The notes under the pieces were generated by a model. The model was given only the letters and a program-made list of their open reading frames with translations, did not search any database and was not told where the DNA came from. A stretch of 64,000 nt of DNA from positions 156,230,920 through 156,294,919 of the forward strand of contig NC_039358.1 in NCBI RefSeq assembly GCF_003573695.1, in the 5' to 3' direction. The translations under genes and the position numbers were made by a program. The stretch comes from Papaver somniferum. Its lineage: Eukaryota > Streptophyta > Magnoliopsida > Ranunculales > Papaveraceae. Below, one piece after another: positions 24,546-34,921 of the stretch (position 1 is its first letter; the number at the start of each line of letters is the position of its first letter).

Positions 24546-24940
24546 GAAGTAGTCTTTGTTTCTTTCTTTGATTCTTGTAATACTTGTACATTTTTCTTCT
24601 TTCTGTATATTTGTGTTTCTTTCATTTTGACCTGCATTCATTAAAACAATTCTTCTTGCAATACAGTTAATCAATATAATCATTAATTTTGAATCTTTGA
24701 GTAAATCTATCATATGGAGACAAATAACATTTTCTAATTTCATCATTCCCATACTTGCCTCTGTTATTTGAATCCAAATGAGAGATTTCATAAAAAATTT
24801 CTTATTTTATGTCTCAATTTCGCGTTAATTATGTATAACTTCGCAATCTTATGCGAAGTGAATTTTGATTCTTTTCAAAATCTCATTCCTGTGTGGTCTT
24901 ATTTTGCCTTCCTAATTAAAGGTCTTATTATGCCACCTCT
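24546..24940. other. non-coding spacer after the antisense gene
   Basis: AT-rich sequence with no supported gene. It probably holds the 3' end of the antisense transcript. Confidence 0.4.
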
Positions 24941-24947
24941 TGTCATT

Positions 24948-25262
24948 GCGACAAAATCGCAGGACGTCCTTGCACTTTCATGCAAAAACCCATTGATCTT
25001 GCCTTAACTTTTTCTTTTGTATTATGGCCTCTTCAGGAATGTTGCGACAATATGACAGGCCTAAATATTCTTGCGAAAATGAAGCCCCATGACATTGCCG
25101 TCTTGCGACGAAATCGCAGGACGTCTTCGCACTTTCATGCGAAAACCCATTGATCTCGTCTTATCCTTTTCTTTTGTATTATTGCCTCTTCAGGATTGTT
25201 GCACAAATATGACAAGCCTTAATATCCTTGCGAATAAAAAGCCTCATGACATTTGCGTCTTA
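24948..25262. repeat. two-copy 157-bp tandem duplication in Tat element A
   Basis: The unit starts GCGACAAAATCGCAGGACGT at 24948 and again, with substitutions, at 25105. The copies are aligned over almost the whole unit, including CATTGATCT and TTTGTATTAT segments. It lies in the spacer between the convergent coding regions. Confidence 0.8.
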
Positions 25263-26137
25263 AGACACTTATCAGCTCCCTAATGGAGGGTGCCGCCCTT
25301 ATCTCCCCCCTGGTTGCCCCTTCAAGGAGGCGTACTTCTACCATACAAGGTTAGCTCCTCCCATCCAGTCTTAACAACAACCAGTTGTTTTCGCAGCCTC
25401 TTATCCCTTTTACCTATAGGGCTTATGGTTACGAGACTGCACCCTAAGTGGGGTTTTCTTCAGGGCCGAGGCAGTATAAGCCAAGACTGTCAAGAATGGA
25501 AAAGTACGCTTCAAACGTCTGGCACTCTTGACTCAACCGTGTACCTCGGCGCCTTGATCAGATCTGCACTCCTTGGGAGAGTCCTTATTACCTTAGTCGC
25601 CCAACCTAAGTCATATGCTTAAGCTGAGAATCCAAGGTGCCTCTCCCGGATGGGCTTTATTGACCCCAAATCTCCATGACTCAGGTTCCGGTGGCGGTGT
25701 AGCCTTTCCCTGAGCCATGCAACAGGTACCCCCTTATATGACGTACTTTAGGTCTTACATTTGCCTCTTGCGAAATTGCATTCGCGAACTAGGGTGTACG
25801 CCATAAAAGGTTTGCCATTTTTTTGTCATTTTCTTGATTGTCTTTAAAATTCATTATCTCTGCGAGAGTCTCGCAATCATCATATTGTATTGATTTCGCA
25901 ATCTCAATTTTGCATTCAATCAAATGTATTTTTGAGAATTTTACTTATTGCGAGAGTATCGCAACAACTTAATCATTCATACATTTCTTGTTTTTATTAC
26001 CTTTGCATCCTCTGCTTCTTTATTATTTTCTGCTACTGCTTCTTTGGTAGTGGTATGTTCATCATTTATATTCTGAGCTAGCATTAGTTTCGCAACATCT
26101 CTTCTCCTTTCCTTTCGATTGCATCCACCATCAACCT
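25263..26137. other. GC-richer non-coding block of Tat element A
   Basis: No gene is supported. 25270-25760 is clearly less AT-rich than the surroundings (phrases such as CTCCCGGATGGGCTTTATTG and CCGGTGGCGGTGTAGCC). The block occupies the position where RT, RNase H and integrase would otherwise lie. Confidence 0.45.
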
Positions 26138-26587
26138 CTAACTTCTTTGTGTATCTTTGATTTTGTGTCGCCAGTTTTCCTTCTTGTTTGCTCTTCCTTC
26201 GCAAGATTCTATCTCAGTTTCGTAACACCTATTTCCTTCAATCCAATCTTCCTTTATGATTCCTACACCACTGGGGTGAGGGAGTTTGATGCACTGGTGA
26301 AAAGTTGAATCTACACCTAGAATCCCATGTAGCCAAGGTCGACCAATTAACGCATTGTAGGGTGATTCTAAATCAACGACACAGAATAAGATTTCGGAAG
26401 ATATTCCCTTCAATGGAATTCGCATAGTAACCTCCCCTTTAGGCTTGTTAGCAGTATCATTAAAACCATATATCTTATATGTTGATGGTATAAGATCATC
26501 ATCTCTTCCACCCATGGTTTTATAAGTATGATAAAATAAGATGTTCACAGAGCTTCCAGTATCGATTAGAATTCTATTAATTGCCCA
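26138..26587 (-). pseudogene. Tat-type retropepsin (protease) domain
   Basis: On the minus strand, in the same frame as the upstream Gag and separated from it by one TAA (26590-26588), the sequence gives ILIDTGSSVNILF with the catalytic DTGS. Then come YGFNDTANKPKGEVTM and FCVVDLESPYNALIGRPWLH, the flap and ALIGRPWLH end typical of Tat-group proteases. It ends at a stop at 26138 with no RT following. The catalytic residues are intact; whether the stop between Gag and protease is a mutation or a normal boundary cannot be told from one copy. Confidence 0.82.
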
Positions 26588-29230
26588 TTAATCTTCAGCT
26601 TCATCATCCTCATCTTCTTTCGGTTTTAGATTAAATTCTAATTTTACTACCAATGGATTGTCATGCACCTCTTCTCCTTCGGGAATTTCTTCTGCGGTAA
26701 AAGAAATGATTTGTTTCTGCCATTCCTCTAGTAGCGAGATTTTCGCAATATTCATAATTTCTCTTCCATCATTATCTCTTGCGAACACTCTACTCAAAAC
26801 ATTATCATGAAAATCTTCAATTGTCTTATATGAATGTACGATAGAGTGACAAAATAGATTTTTTGCTTTTGCACCAACTTCTATGAAGAATGTTTCCTTC
26901 TTTTTCATCGTATTCACTTTATGATGCTCTGGTGGTGGTGGCAGTGGTTGAGATTGTCCATGAAAATGATGATAAGAACAAAACTCATGGCTTTTGTGGT
27001 TTGGAGGTGATTCCGTTCCCATGTTCCATGGTGTTGGTATATTCTCCATCAAGATTATAGCTTCCCATATCTTCTTCACACTTGCATTTAGAGGTGGCAT
27101 CTTGATTTCTTCCCATATTACCTTGTGACCTCCTTGTCCTCTATTATAGTTTTGTCTTTGACCTCCATAAGTTTCTTGTGGTTGATCGAGTATTTGAATC
27201 TTGTTATTTCCACCGCGATTGTAGAAATTTCTTTCTCTTTCATACTCTTCTTGATCTCGGCTTCCCATAGCCACCAGTTTCTGTTGATTGTTACTCGTCA
27301 CCTTCTCTTGTTGTACTTGCGAAGTATTCGCTACTGTGTTTATTAGCTTGGGTAACAAGCTTGCATTCGCTGTTTGTGAGCTGGTGTTCGCAACTGGATA
27401 TGATTCCATTTCATTTTGCCTTTCCTCTAGAGCAATGTATTCTTCTTGAAGTTCTCGCAATTCAGTCATTGTGATCGTATTCTTGACTCCGAAAATTTGG
27501 ACATACCATAGGTTTGTTGCAAACATAGCATTGATAAATAATAATATAATATATCTCTCATCTACACGGCCAACCATTTCGCTACACATAGTTCTCCATC
27601 TTTTAGTCAGGTGTTTCAAACTTTCGTCAATCCTCTGTTTTAATCCAAACACATCTTCTATACCAGGTCGCGAAGAATTATTACTTATATATGCCCCTAA
27701 GAATGTAGCCTGCAAATGATTGAAGGATGTTATTGTGTTCTTTGGTAGACCTTCAAACCATTTTAACGCCTCTCCTGTTAAGCTGGATGCGAAATATTTG
27801 CACAATACGACATCATGATTTTCCCATTGTAACATGCACCTCACATAGGCTTTAATGTGTTGAATTGCACAAGTTGTTCCATCAAAAATGCTGGTTAATG
27901 CGGGCAAATTGCATTTCGATGGTATTCCTCCTAATTGTACTTCCCTTGTAAATGGAGTTTTCGCAGCTTCTTCTATTGCTTCATCCAATTGTCTTCTGCC
28001 TACTTCTCCTCTATTATTTAGCATTCCTCTAATTTCTTCTAATTCTTTCAAGATTTGTTTATTTACACCTGAATCTTGATCCATTGGTCTTTTTAATTTC
28101 ACCTCTCTTCTTCTGCGTTCATGTCTATCTTCTTTCGCGAAATTTTGCATTTCTTCTTCATTATCCTCATCTCGTCTTCTTCTGCGATTCTCTTCCTCAT
28201 CTATATCTTGAATTCGCATATGATGATGCCTTTCATTTTCCCCTCCACGATTTTGTTCATTTCTTATCAATTCCATTCGCTGTCTTTCAGCCATCCTCTG
28301 TACTCTATCATAGTCCTCATTGAGATTACCGTTATTCCGTTTTTTTGTATGCCTTCTTTCTCGATTGTCGTCATTGTTCTGGCGAATTGTCTCCTGAAGC
28401 TCTTGTTCTTCCATTTCTGCTCTCAATCTTTCACGTTCGCAGATTAAACGTGCTTGTTCAGCATAATGTCTTTCAATTTCTTCTTCAATTGTCTGTCGAT
28501 TTCTTTGATTTTCTCTTTCATGTAAAATTCTTCTTCCTTCCTCTCGATTTCCTTCGCCATCTTGGTCATTTCGTCCCTGACGTTGTCCGTTCTCTTGATT
28601 TCCACCATTTTGCCCATCCTCAAAAGTTTCATTTTGTGGAACGTAACGATCATTAGCTCTTTCTCTATTTTCGCGATATTCTTCATTAGGATTTGATATT
28701 TCTTTTTGAATGTTGTTTCCAGCATTGATTGTGGGTGAGTTTCGCCTCATTTCTCTTCTAGTCGATCTTGAATATGATTTTGTAATACTTCTCGATCTTC
28801 TATTATGTAGTCTTATATTCTCCATCCTTAATTCGTGATTTTGCCTTGTTAGATTTGCACGTTCTTCTGCCTCAGCTCTTCTTTCTTCATGTATTCTTCG
28901 TCTCAATGTTTCTAACGCTCCAATTTCCTCATCTCCATGAATTATTCCTTCATCTGCTTCTTGATTTCTCTCTACCTGTCTATGGTTTCTGTTTTGTTGC
29001 TCTTCTTCTACTTCTTCTGCCGAATTTGATTGCCAAGTGTGTATACTCACCCTATCATAATCTGTATTCCTCCCTTGTACTAGTGTTTGTTGAATTGGTG
29101 GTTGAATTTGATTTTCTCCATTATTTCTCATTCTAGTAGATTCTCCCATTTCACTTCTTTCTCTCCCAGCAATTCTCTTGCTTCTTCTAACAGTAGTCGG
29201 TTGTTCGGATGTATTTCTTCTTCTAGCCAT
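26588..29230 (-). CDS. Tat-type Gag protein, 880 aa, uninterrupted
   Basis: One open frame from ATG at 29230 to TAA at 26588. The first ~400 residues are a highly charged Arg/Glu/Asn-rich region (REEGRRILHERENQRNRQT, ERRRREVKLKRP) expected to form coiled coil and bind nucleic acid. Residues about 425-600 hold the retrotransposon Gag core (FDGTTCAIQHIKAYVRCMLQ, FASSLTGEALKWFEGLPKNT, FLGAYISNNS). Near residue 770 there is FCSYHHFHGQ, a degenerate CxxH..H knuckle of the Tat type. Gag would build the virus-like particle around element RNA. The frame is unusually well preserved beside the decayed gag of element 2. The ATG is the first in frame, 116 bases after the PBS. Confidence 0.85.
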   Translation of the reverse strand: MARRRNTSEQPTTVRRSKRIAGRERSEMGESTRMRNNGENQIQPPIQQTLVQGRNTDYDRVSIHTWQSNSAEEVEEEQQNRNHRQVERNQEADEGIIHGDEEIGALETLRRRIHEERRAEAEERANLTRQNHELRMENIRLHNRRSRSITKSYSRSTRREMRRNSPTINAGNNIQKEISNPNEEYRENRERANDRYVPQNETFEDGQNGGNQENGQRQGRNDQDGEGNREEGRRILHERENQRNRQTIEEEIERHYAEQARLICERERLRAEMEEQELQETIRQNNDDNRERRHTKKRNNGNLNEDYDRVQRMAERQRMELIRNEQNRGGENERHHHMRIQDIDEEENRRRRRDEDNEEEMQNFAKEDRHERRRREVKLKRPMDQDSGVNKQILKELEEIRGMLNNRGEVGRRQLDEAIEEAAKTPFTREVQLGGIPSKCNLPALTSIFDGTTCAIQHIKAYVRCMLQWENHDVVLCKYFASSLTGEALKWFEGLPKNTITSFNHLQATFLGAYISNNSSRPGIEDVFGLKQRIDESLKHLTKRWRTMCSEMVGRVDERYIILLFINAMFATNLWYVQIFGVKNTITMTELRELQEEYIALEERQNEMESYPVANTSSQTANASLLPKLINTVANTSQVQQEKVTSNNQQKLVAMGSRDQEEYERERNFYNRGGNNKIQILDQPQETYGGQRQNYNRGQGGHKVIWEEIKMPPLNASVKKIWEAIILMENIPTPWNMGTESPPNHKSHEFCSYHHFHGQSQPLPPPPEHHKVNTMKKKETFFIEVGAKAKNLFCHSIVHSYKTIEDFHDNVLSRVFARDNDGREIMNIAKISLLEEWQKQIISFTAEEIPEGEEVHDNPLVVKLEFNLKPKEDEDDEAED

Positions 29231-29345
29231 TTCTTCAATGTTAACAATATTGCAAGAAATTATGGAAAATTCTTAATCAATCACTCTAAATTTTCACAAA
29301 TCTCAATATTAATTTTCAGCTTTTTCTAGAATAATCTTCAATAAT

Positions 29346-29363
29346 TCCCTGTTTCTAGCGCCA
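29346..29363 (-). other. primer-binding site of Tat element A
   Basis: TGGCGCTAGAAACAGGGA on the minus strand, three bases inside the 5' LTR. It starts with the TGG expected from a tRNA CCA end; I do not assign the tRNA. Confidence 0.75.
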
Positions 29364-29366
29364 TTA

Positions 29367-29835
29367 TGTAGTTGCAGGAAATCCTACACTACACCCCTCA
29401 TATGATTTCATTATTAATCAACTCATTTTTAGGTTTAAACTCTTAATTTTATTGATCAATCTTTGAATGTTCTTACAAGAAAAGATAAAGAAATCAAGAA
29501 TGACCTCTGCTCTAGACTTTGTCTCCTATTTACTTGTTTCTTACTCAAAAAAGATCTCTCCTCTTCTTTACAACTTGAACGACTATTTATAAGGAAATAC
29601 ATAGTGGATGACAGCTAATCTGTCCTTTATTTTCGGGTATGGTCTGCGACATTCTCGCAACCTTACAAATGTTAATTTCGCAAGCTCTCTAATTTTCGCA
29701 GGACTATCACATATTTCTCGTGATCCTAGCTGACGTCGTTTATCGTATCATTTCTGAAATTGTTCTGCGACGCTGTTGTGTTGTGTTGTTGATAATTTCG
29801 CTGAGATATTATCGTTGCGAGATTCTGATCCTACA
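29367..29835 (-). repeat. 5' LTR of Tat element A
   Basis: Second LTR copy (469 bp), starting TGTAGGATCAGAATCTCGC on the minus strand and ending at the PBS side in CAACTACA. Confidence 0.93.
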
Positions 29836-30295
29836 TAGGAGCTTCCATTAATGTTATGCCTACTTCTATTTATGATGCTTTAAACCTTGGTCCTCTTAAG
29901 AAAACCGCATAGTTATTCAACTTGCCGATATATCTAATGTTTACCCGAAAGGGATTGTTGAGGATGTTTTGGTGCAGGTAAAAGGACTAATATTTCCAGT
30001 GGATTTCTACGTTTTAGACATGAGTGATGTGAATTCATCCTCGTCTACACCTTGACTGTTGGGTAGACCATTTACGAGTACCGCTAGAGCGAAGATTGAT
30101 GTCCACAATGGCACCTTGACTATGGAGTTCGATGAAGAGGTCATTCACTTCAACATCTTTGAGGCGAGGAGACACTTGAGTAACATTCAATCAAATTTTC
30201 ATAAAATTTTGGAAGCCGGCTAAGGCGTAGCAAACAAGGAGATAGTCAAGCTGACGACTTTAAACCAAGTGCTAAATGGGAGGCAACCCAAAGGA
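29836..30295 (+). pseudogene. Athila-type protease end and abrupt coding tail of element 2
   Basis: After the TSD copy the frame resumes with GASINVMPTSIYDALNLG, continues through DISNVYPKGIVEDVLVQV and FPVDFYVLDM (retropepsin-like), then RPFTSTARAKIDVHNGTLTM and FNIFEARRHLSN, the end of Athila protease. Stops and a frame change occur (near 29907 and 30055). Within about 60 bp it passes to LTTLNQVLNGRQPKG and a stop, so RT, RNase H and integrase are gone. The same LTTLNQ-GRQP tail ends the unknown protein of element 1. Confidence 0.78.
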
Positions 30296-32221
30296 TGAGT
30301 ATTTCTTGTCTTGTATTTATTTCTTGTCTTGTTTTGTTTTTATTTTTTCTTATTTCTTGTCACATGTCATGTTAAAATTTCCCACCTTGACGTACTTTGG
30401 ATGACTCAATTTACATTGAGGACAATGTAAAGTTTAAGTGTGGGGGAGTGGTTAAGCATTTGCATTGTAAATTTTTCATGAAATTTTTAACTTTTGTGTA
30501 AAATAGTGAATAAAAAGCTCCAACTTGTAGTTAGTATAGAGTCACATAGTATACATGTCGCTAAGATTACATCGAGATTCTCATAAGAGTGACTGAACTT
30601 AGAGATGACAGAGAACATGATCAGGTTTCTTATTTGTATGAGAGTTAAAGTTGGATTTAACCATCCAGTGGCAAATAAGGTGCAGACTGAATTCGGTATT
30701 AGAGTAGTGGTCCCCTATAGTGTAGACTACCCATGTTACATCATGAGAGGCACCGACCTTCACTTCTTTGTAGCTGTCTAAATTTTTGCTTTTAGAGTGT
30801 GTGTCACCGTCCGTAAACTCCGAGTACAACGGTGATCTATCCAACCTCCCACCAATAGAAGCACTATTTTGATCTCTTGAGTGTTATTTTATCAATCATG
30901 AATGGTGACATCGAATTGCTAACTTACATACCACTAGTAATCTTGTTCGCAGTTAGCACCATCCATCTCTCTCAACACCAACAGATCCATAGAAACACCA
31001 TCATCATCAACAAGAGGAGCATCACAAATTCGAAGGAAAGTTGAAGACGTTCAAGGTTTACAAGCAACAATACAGAAATGAGCAGATTTCAGATTCAAGT
31101 ATAGCAACAAGACAAGGAGCATAATTTTTACAAGTTGAAGACTATTGTACAAGAGCGAATATTATCAAGATGAGAATTCAAGAAGTTTATGATATAAAGA
31201 CATACAAGTTGTGAAGAATCGAGCGGTAAAGTACTTACACCATGGCCTTTGTACTTGCATTTTTATTTTATCTTTATTTTTATTTGTTAATTTGTATTTT
31301 ATGTTCTCTTGTCTCAAAAAAAAATGAAAAAAAAAAGACAAGAGAAAAGTTCATTAGGCCCATCATTAGTTTTAATATTTTGTTTGTTTTTGTATTTACT
31401 TTATTTATTTTGCATCTTATAAAAAAAAAGTCATTGCATCATATTTGGTTTGTTTTGTTCGTTTTTGGTTTTTTATTCATTCAATAAAGCCAATGGAAGA
31501 AGAAATATCCATAATGAGGTTTCAAGCAACAAGGAATTAGAGGAAAGAGTTACATTGTCAAGATTCTACGAAGTTAAAGATTTCATCATCAAGAGTTGAA
31601 GACCGAAGACGAAGATGAAGACAAGAATTGAAGACCGAAGACGTTTCTATGGATGCTGTGAGAGTGGTGCTAACTGCACGCCGAGCGGATAACGAGGTAA
31701 GTAAGCATATTCCCACCTTCGTTAAGTGGTTGATTTCCTTTCTTAAAGATCGTCAGAAAAAATGGTTTTCAAAATGAATAAAAGATGTGGGTTTTCAAAA
31801 CAAGTCGGAGGGTTTTTGCCTTCCTACCATTCAAGATATCGCAGGATTCTCTCTTCATTCCTACCTGGACACATGTGTGACCCATAAAAAGCTATTTATT
31901 AATGAGAGCAACTTCATAAAACCCTTTCTTGTGAGGCAGAGTCGAGACTTTCGATCACTCCGAACCCGAATTTCTTTCGATGAGGGATGGTTATTTCTCT
32001 CTGAACTTTTAAGGATGAGATTGTGTTCATATATGTGTCTAACTTCTTATGACTAGTGTGCAGAATCTCTATGTCTTCTTAGCGTGTTGGATGCTATTAT
32101 TACGGAGAACTAGTAAGTTGGAAATGTAGGTCTTGTGGGTATATCTCTAGTAAACCCTCACGTGAGTTGTATGTATCCTTTAGATTAAGTTTTGTGTGAT
32201 TTGCTCGAGGACTAGCAAAGT
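30296..32221 (+). other. non-coding 3' region of element 2 with an internal polypurine tract
   Basis: No gene is supported. At 30410-30450 the phrase GAGGACAATGTAAAG...AAGTGTGGGGGAG matches the internal purine tract of element 1. The rest is AT-rich with A and T runs (31260-31480). The open frame at 31787-32056 shows no known motif. Confidence 0.55.
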
Positions 32222-32238
32222 ATAAGTGTGGGGGAATT
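32222..32238 (+). other. polypurine tract of element 2
   Basis: AAGTGTGGGGGAATT immediately before the 3' LTR start TGATAGG. Confidence 0.85.
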
Positions 32239-34921
32239 TGATAGGTGTCATAAACACCTCCATTTATATATATTGTTTATGCTTTCTTTGCTACTTTTCT
32301 TGTAAATTATGTATCTTATGTTTCGTTTTGAGTTATTAGGTACTTTGGAGTCATTTGGATCAAAAGAAGAAGAAAACCATCCATCTGGAGCTTAAAAGGC
32401 AAAAGTTCAATTCACGGACGAAAAGGCAAAGCCATCAACAAAGAATGATCTTTTGAAGCATATCAGTTGCGGAATTTGTTAACTGAACTGTCAATCTGGC
32501 AGGACTGACAATTGCATTGAAATCACTAAGAGGTTGTTTTTTTAGTGGCTGGCCCTTATCTGTGCACTGAATGCCTAGTCATTCAGGTGACCCTTATCTA
32601 ATGGTGTAGGGTGGCTGGATTAATCCTATAAACCCTCATCGAGAACTGCCCTTGTCATTACATCCACTTCAAATTCAGAGAATGGTTGATGTCTGAGTAT
32701 TATTGAGCTACAGAGAAAGAGAAATCGAGAGATGCTAAGAGTGACCTGAAATTCGAAGAATCAGTAGAGATTAAAGGGGGTTTAAGTTCAATTTTGTTAT
32801 CTGAAGTTAGGGTTTTGGAGGTCGAGTTCCTGTTGTTGAAATGAGAGAAGAAAAAAAGGGGATCTACATCTGTGGTTGAGATTAGACGATTTTAAGCATA
32901 TTGAAGAATGGGTTTATTCTAATTCATGCTACAACATCCTTGAGACCGAAATTACAAGGGAGTTTGTTGCTGCAATTGGAGGTTGATATGTTGATGTGAA
33001 GAACAATGAAGAAATTGATAAGATTAGGGTTCACAAAGAGAGCAGATGGAGGAATTGGTGATGAAATGGTGCTGCTATGTGATGAATTAGAAGACGCTGA
33101 GAAGGATTTGATATTGCTCGCAATTGAGAGACTGAGACAGGGAAGATGAAATTGAAGTTTTTGCAGAGTTTTGAAGCAATTGCAGAAGCTGGTTGTGGAG
33201 TTGCAATGACAACAACTAGAAGAATGTGGCAATTGCGGGAAATGTGTGAATGAAATGCAGCTGGTAGCTATAATAAAGAAGCCGGTGATACTGAGATAGC
33301 AGGAAAGAAGCTACAAATGGGTCTTTGGAACTTGAAGTTGTGATGTTGTTGTTGCAGAATGAAAAGGTTTCAGTACATTTGCAGATGGATAATGGTTCGA
33401 GTCTGAGAACTGGTGTGCCGGTAATGACGAGAAAATGATGATGAAGTCAAAGCTTGGCAGTAAGGTGGAGCTAAGAATGTGTTGATGCTTTTAAGGAACA
33501 AGTCAAGGAAGCTGGAATGACATTGCAGGTGTAGTTGGAAATGGACCTGGTGATATAAGGTGGTGCAGAACAAGGGTTTTATTCTTATGTTGGTGTCTAG
33601 TGAAGTTGTTGCAGCTGGAGTTACAGGGGATTGAAGATTAAATGGTTATGATGTTGTTGATTACAAGGAATGAAATTGTCTGTGAAGTGCAAATGTTGGT
33701 GTTGATGGAGTTATTCTTTGTGGTCAGAGAATTGAACTGGGAGTTGCAGTTGTGAAGAAATGCATCTGAAACTGAAGGCTTAGAAGGAATGGTGCGCAAC
33801 TATGGAGCATGACTGAGGCATGGCCTGTGCAAACTGCAAATGGCCTAGGCTTAAGCAATTCAGCTCAGTCAGGCTAGTTAGACTCTGACTCGTTTCTGAC
33901 TCATGACATCATTATGAGCTTGGATAATTTCTATGTCATGGGCTTTGGAGATTATGATCTAGTTTTGGAAAGAAAAGCTACAAAAGGAGAAAGTTTCTAC
34001 TTTCTTGGGGGATCACGTATTTTCTACTTGGATCTTTGGAGGAGAGCGGCGATTCTACTAGGGTTTGCTTTCATTTTTATGTTTCATCTTCTTTATTTTT
34101 ATTATTGATTATGATTATGATGAACTCAAAAGCTATGAGTAACTAAATACTATTATTGGTTATGGGATAAAGTTGATTTCACAACATGATATTGCTTCAA
34201 TGAATTAGTTTTGTCTCAATAATTTATTGTTTATGATTCATGGTTTATATTGTCATATGATTTGATTGTTTGTTTGGTTGAGTCCGGAATCAATCCGATT
34301 TGCATTCTTTTCTAAAGCTATATTAGGGCTTTCAATACGAAAAAGTTGTTTATCCCTGATTCTAAGTAGCATAATTGTGGGTAGTGCTTTTAGTGATATA
34401 TCCTACTAGTCACAAATGAACATAACCTTGGTTAAATCGAATTAGTGCTTTAACACGTTTGATTCCCTTGATTAGTCTTATTCCAGAGAACTCAGTGCTT
34501 TTAGGGAGTTAAACTTAATTGTTCTTTTACACTTTAGGTTGCTTTCTAGGAAGAATTCACATATGCATCTTTTAATGTGGATATGATGAAATCAGGGAAT
34601 TAACGGGATATTGTATCCTAGGATTTTTAATAAATGAGAGATTAAAATATCAATTCTAGTCATTGATGAAAATACATGTTTGTGAATGATACTATCTCGT
34701 GACCAATATCTTATTCTATTGATTATTCCAATTATTACTTTGTTGTCAATTTATTTTTATTGCTTTGCTAAAACAAAAATCCCCCCATTGGTTACTAAGA
34801 AACTGAAATTTTTATAACAACAATTGCCTCTCTGTGGGAACGAACTCTTTCTTACCACTACTTCATTTATTTTAGTTAAGTAAGAAAGTGAAATTATCTT
34901 TAACACATACGACTGAGATCA
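32239..34921 (+). repeat. 3' LTR of element 2
   Basis: 2683 bp, collinear with 16475-19160; starts TGATAGGTGTCATAAACACC and ends GAGATCA. Differences by eye are scattered point changes and short indels. No gene is inside. Confidence 0.9.

Larger units (their letters stand above)
21016..29835 (-). mobile_element. Tat-type Ty3/gypsy element A (gag-protease only, with antisense gene)
   Basis: Bounded by 476- and 469-bp LTRs and a perfect 5-bp TSD. On the minus strand: 5' LTR 29835-29367, PBS, Gag 29230-26588, protease to 26138, non-coding region, antisense gene (plus strand 21851-24545), polypurine tract, 3' LTR 21491-21016. RT, RNase H and integrase are missing entirely, so it needs a helper. 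The Gag and protease resemble Tat/Ogre-group elements, where extra antisense ORFs between pol and the 3' LTR are known. Confidence 0.87.
16475..34921 (+). mobile_element. Athila-like LTR retrotransposon (element 2) with nested Tat-type insertion
   Basis: Order: 5' LTR 16475-19160, PBS 19166-19183, degenerate gag and protease start (19292-21010), Tat insertion 21016-29835 plus target duplication, protease end (29841-30240), an abrupt jump to the LTTLNQ...GRQP tail, non-coding region, polypurine tract, 3' LTR 32239-34921. RT, RNase H and integrase are absent. Without the nested element it would be about 9.6 kb. The 5-bp flanks differ (TAGAA left, CCTCG right), so either the copy recombined or flanking DNA was lost. 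Confidence 0.85.

Noticed and set aside
27125..29329. Plus-strand open frames opposite the Tat Gag
   Set aside because: Shadow frames of a 2.6-kb open minus-strand gag; hydrophobic low-complexity translation from Arg/Glu codons.
31787..32056. 89-codon frame in the 3' region of element 2
   Set aside because: No motif, no counterpart seen in element 1, inside a non-coding retrotransposon interval.
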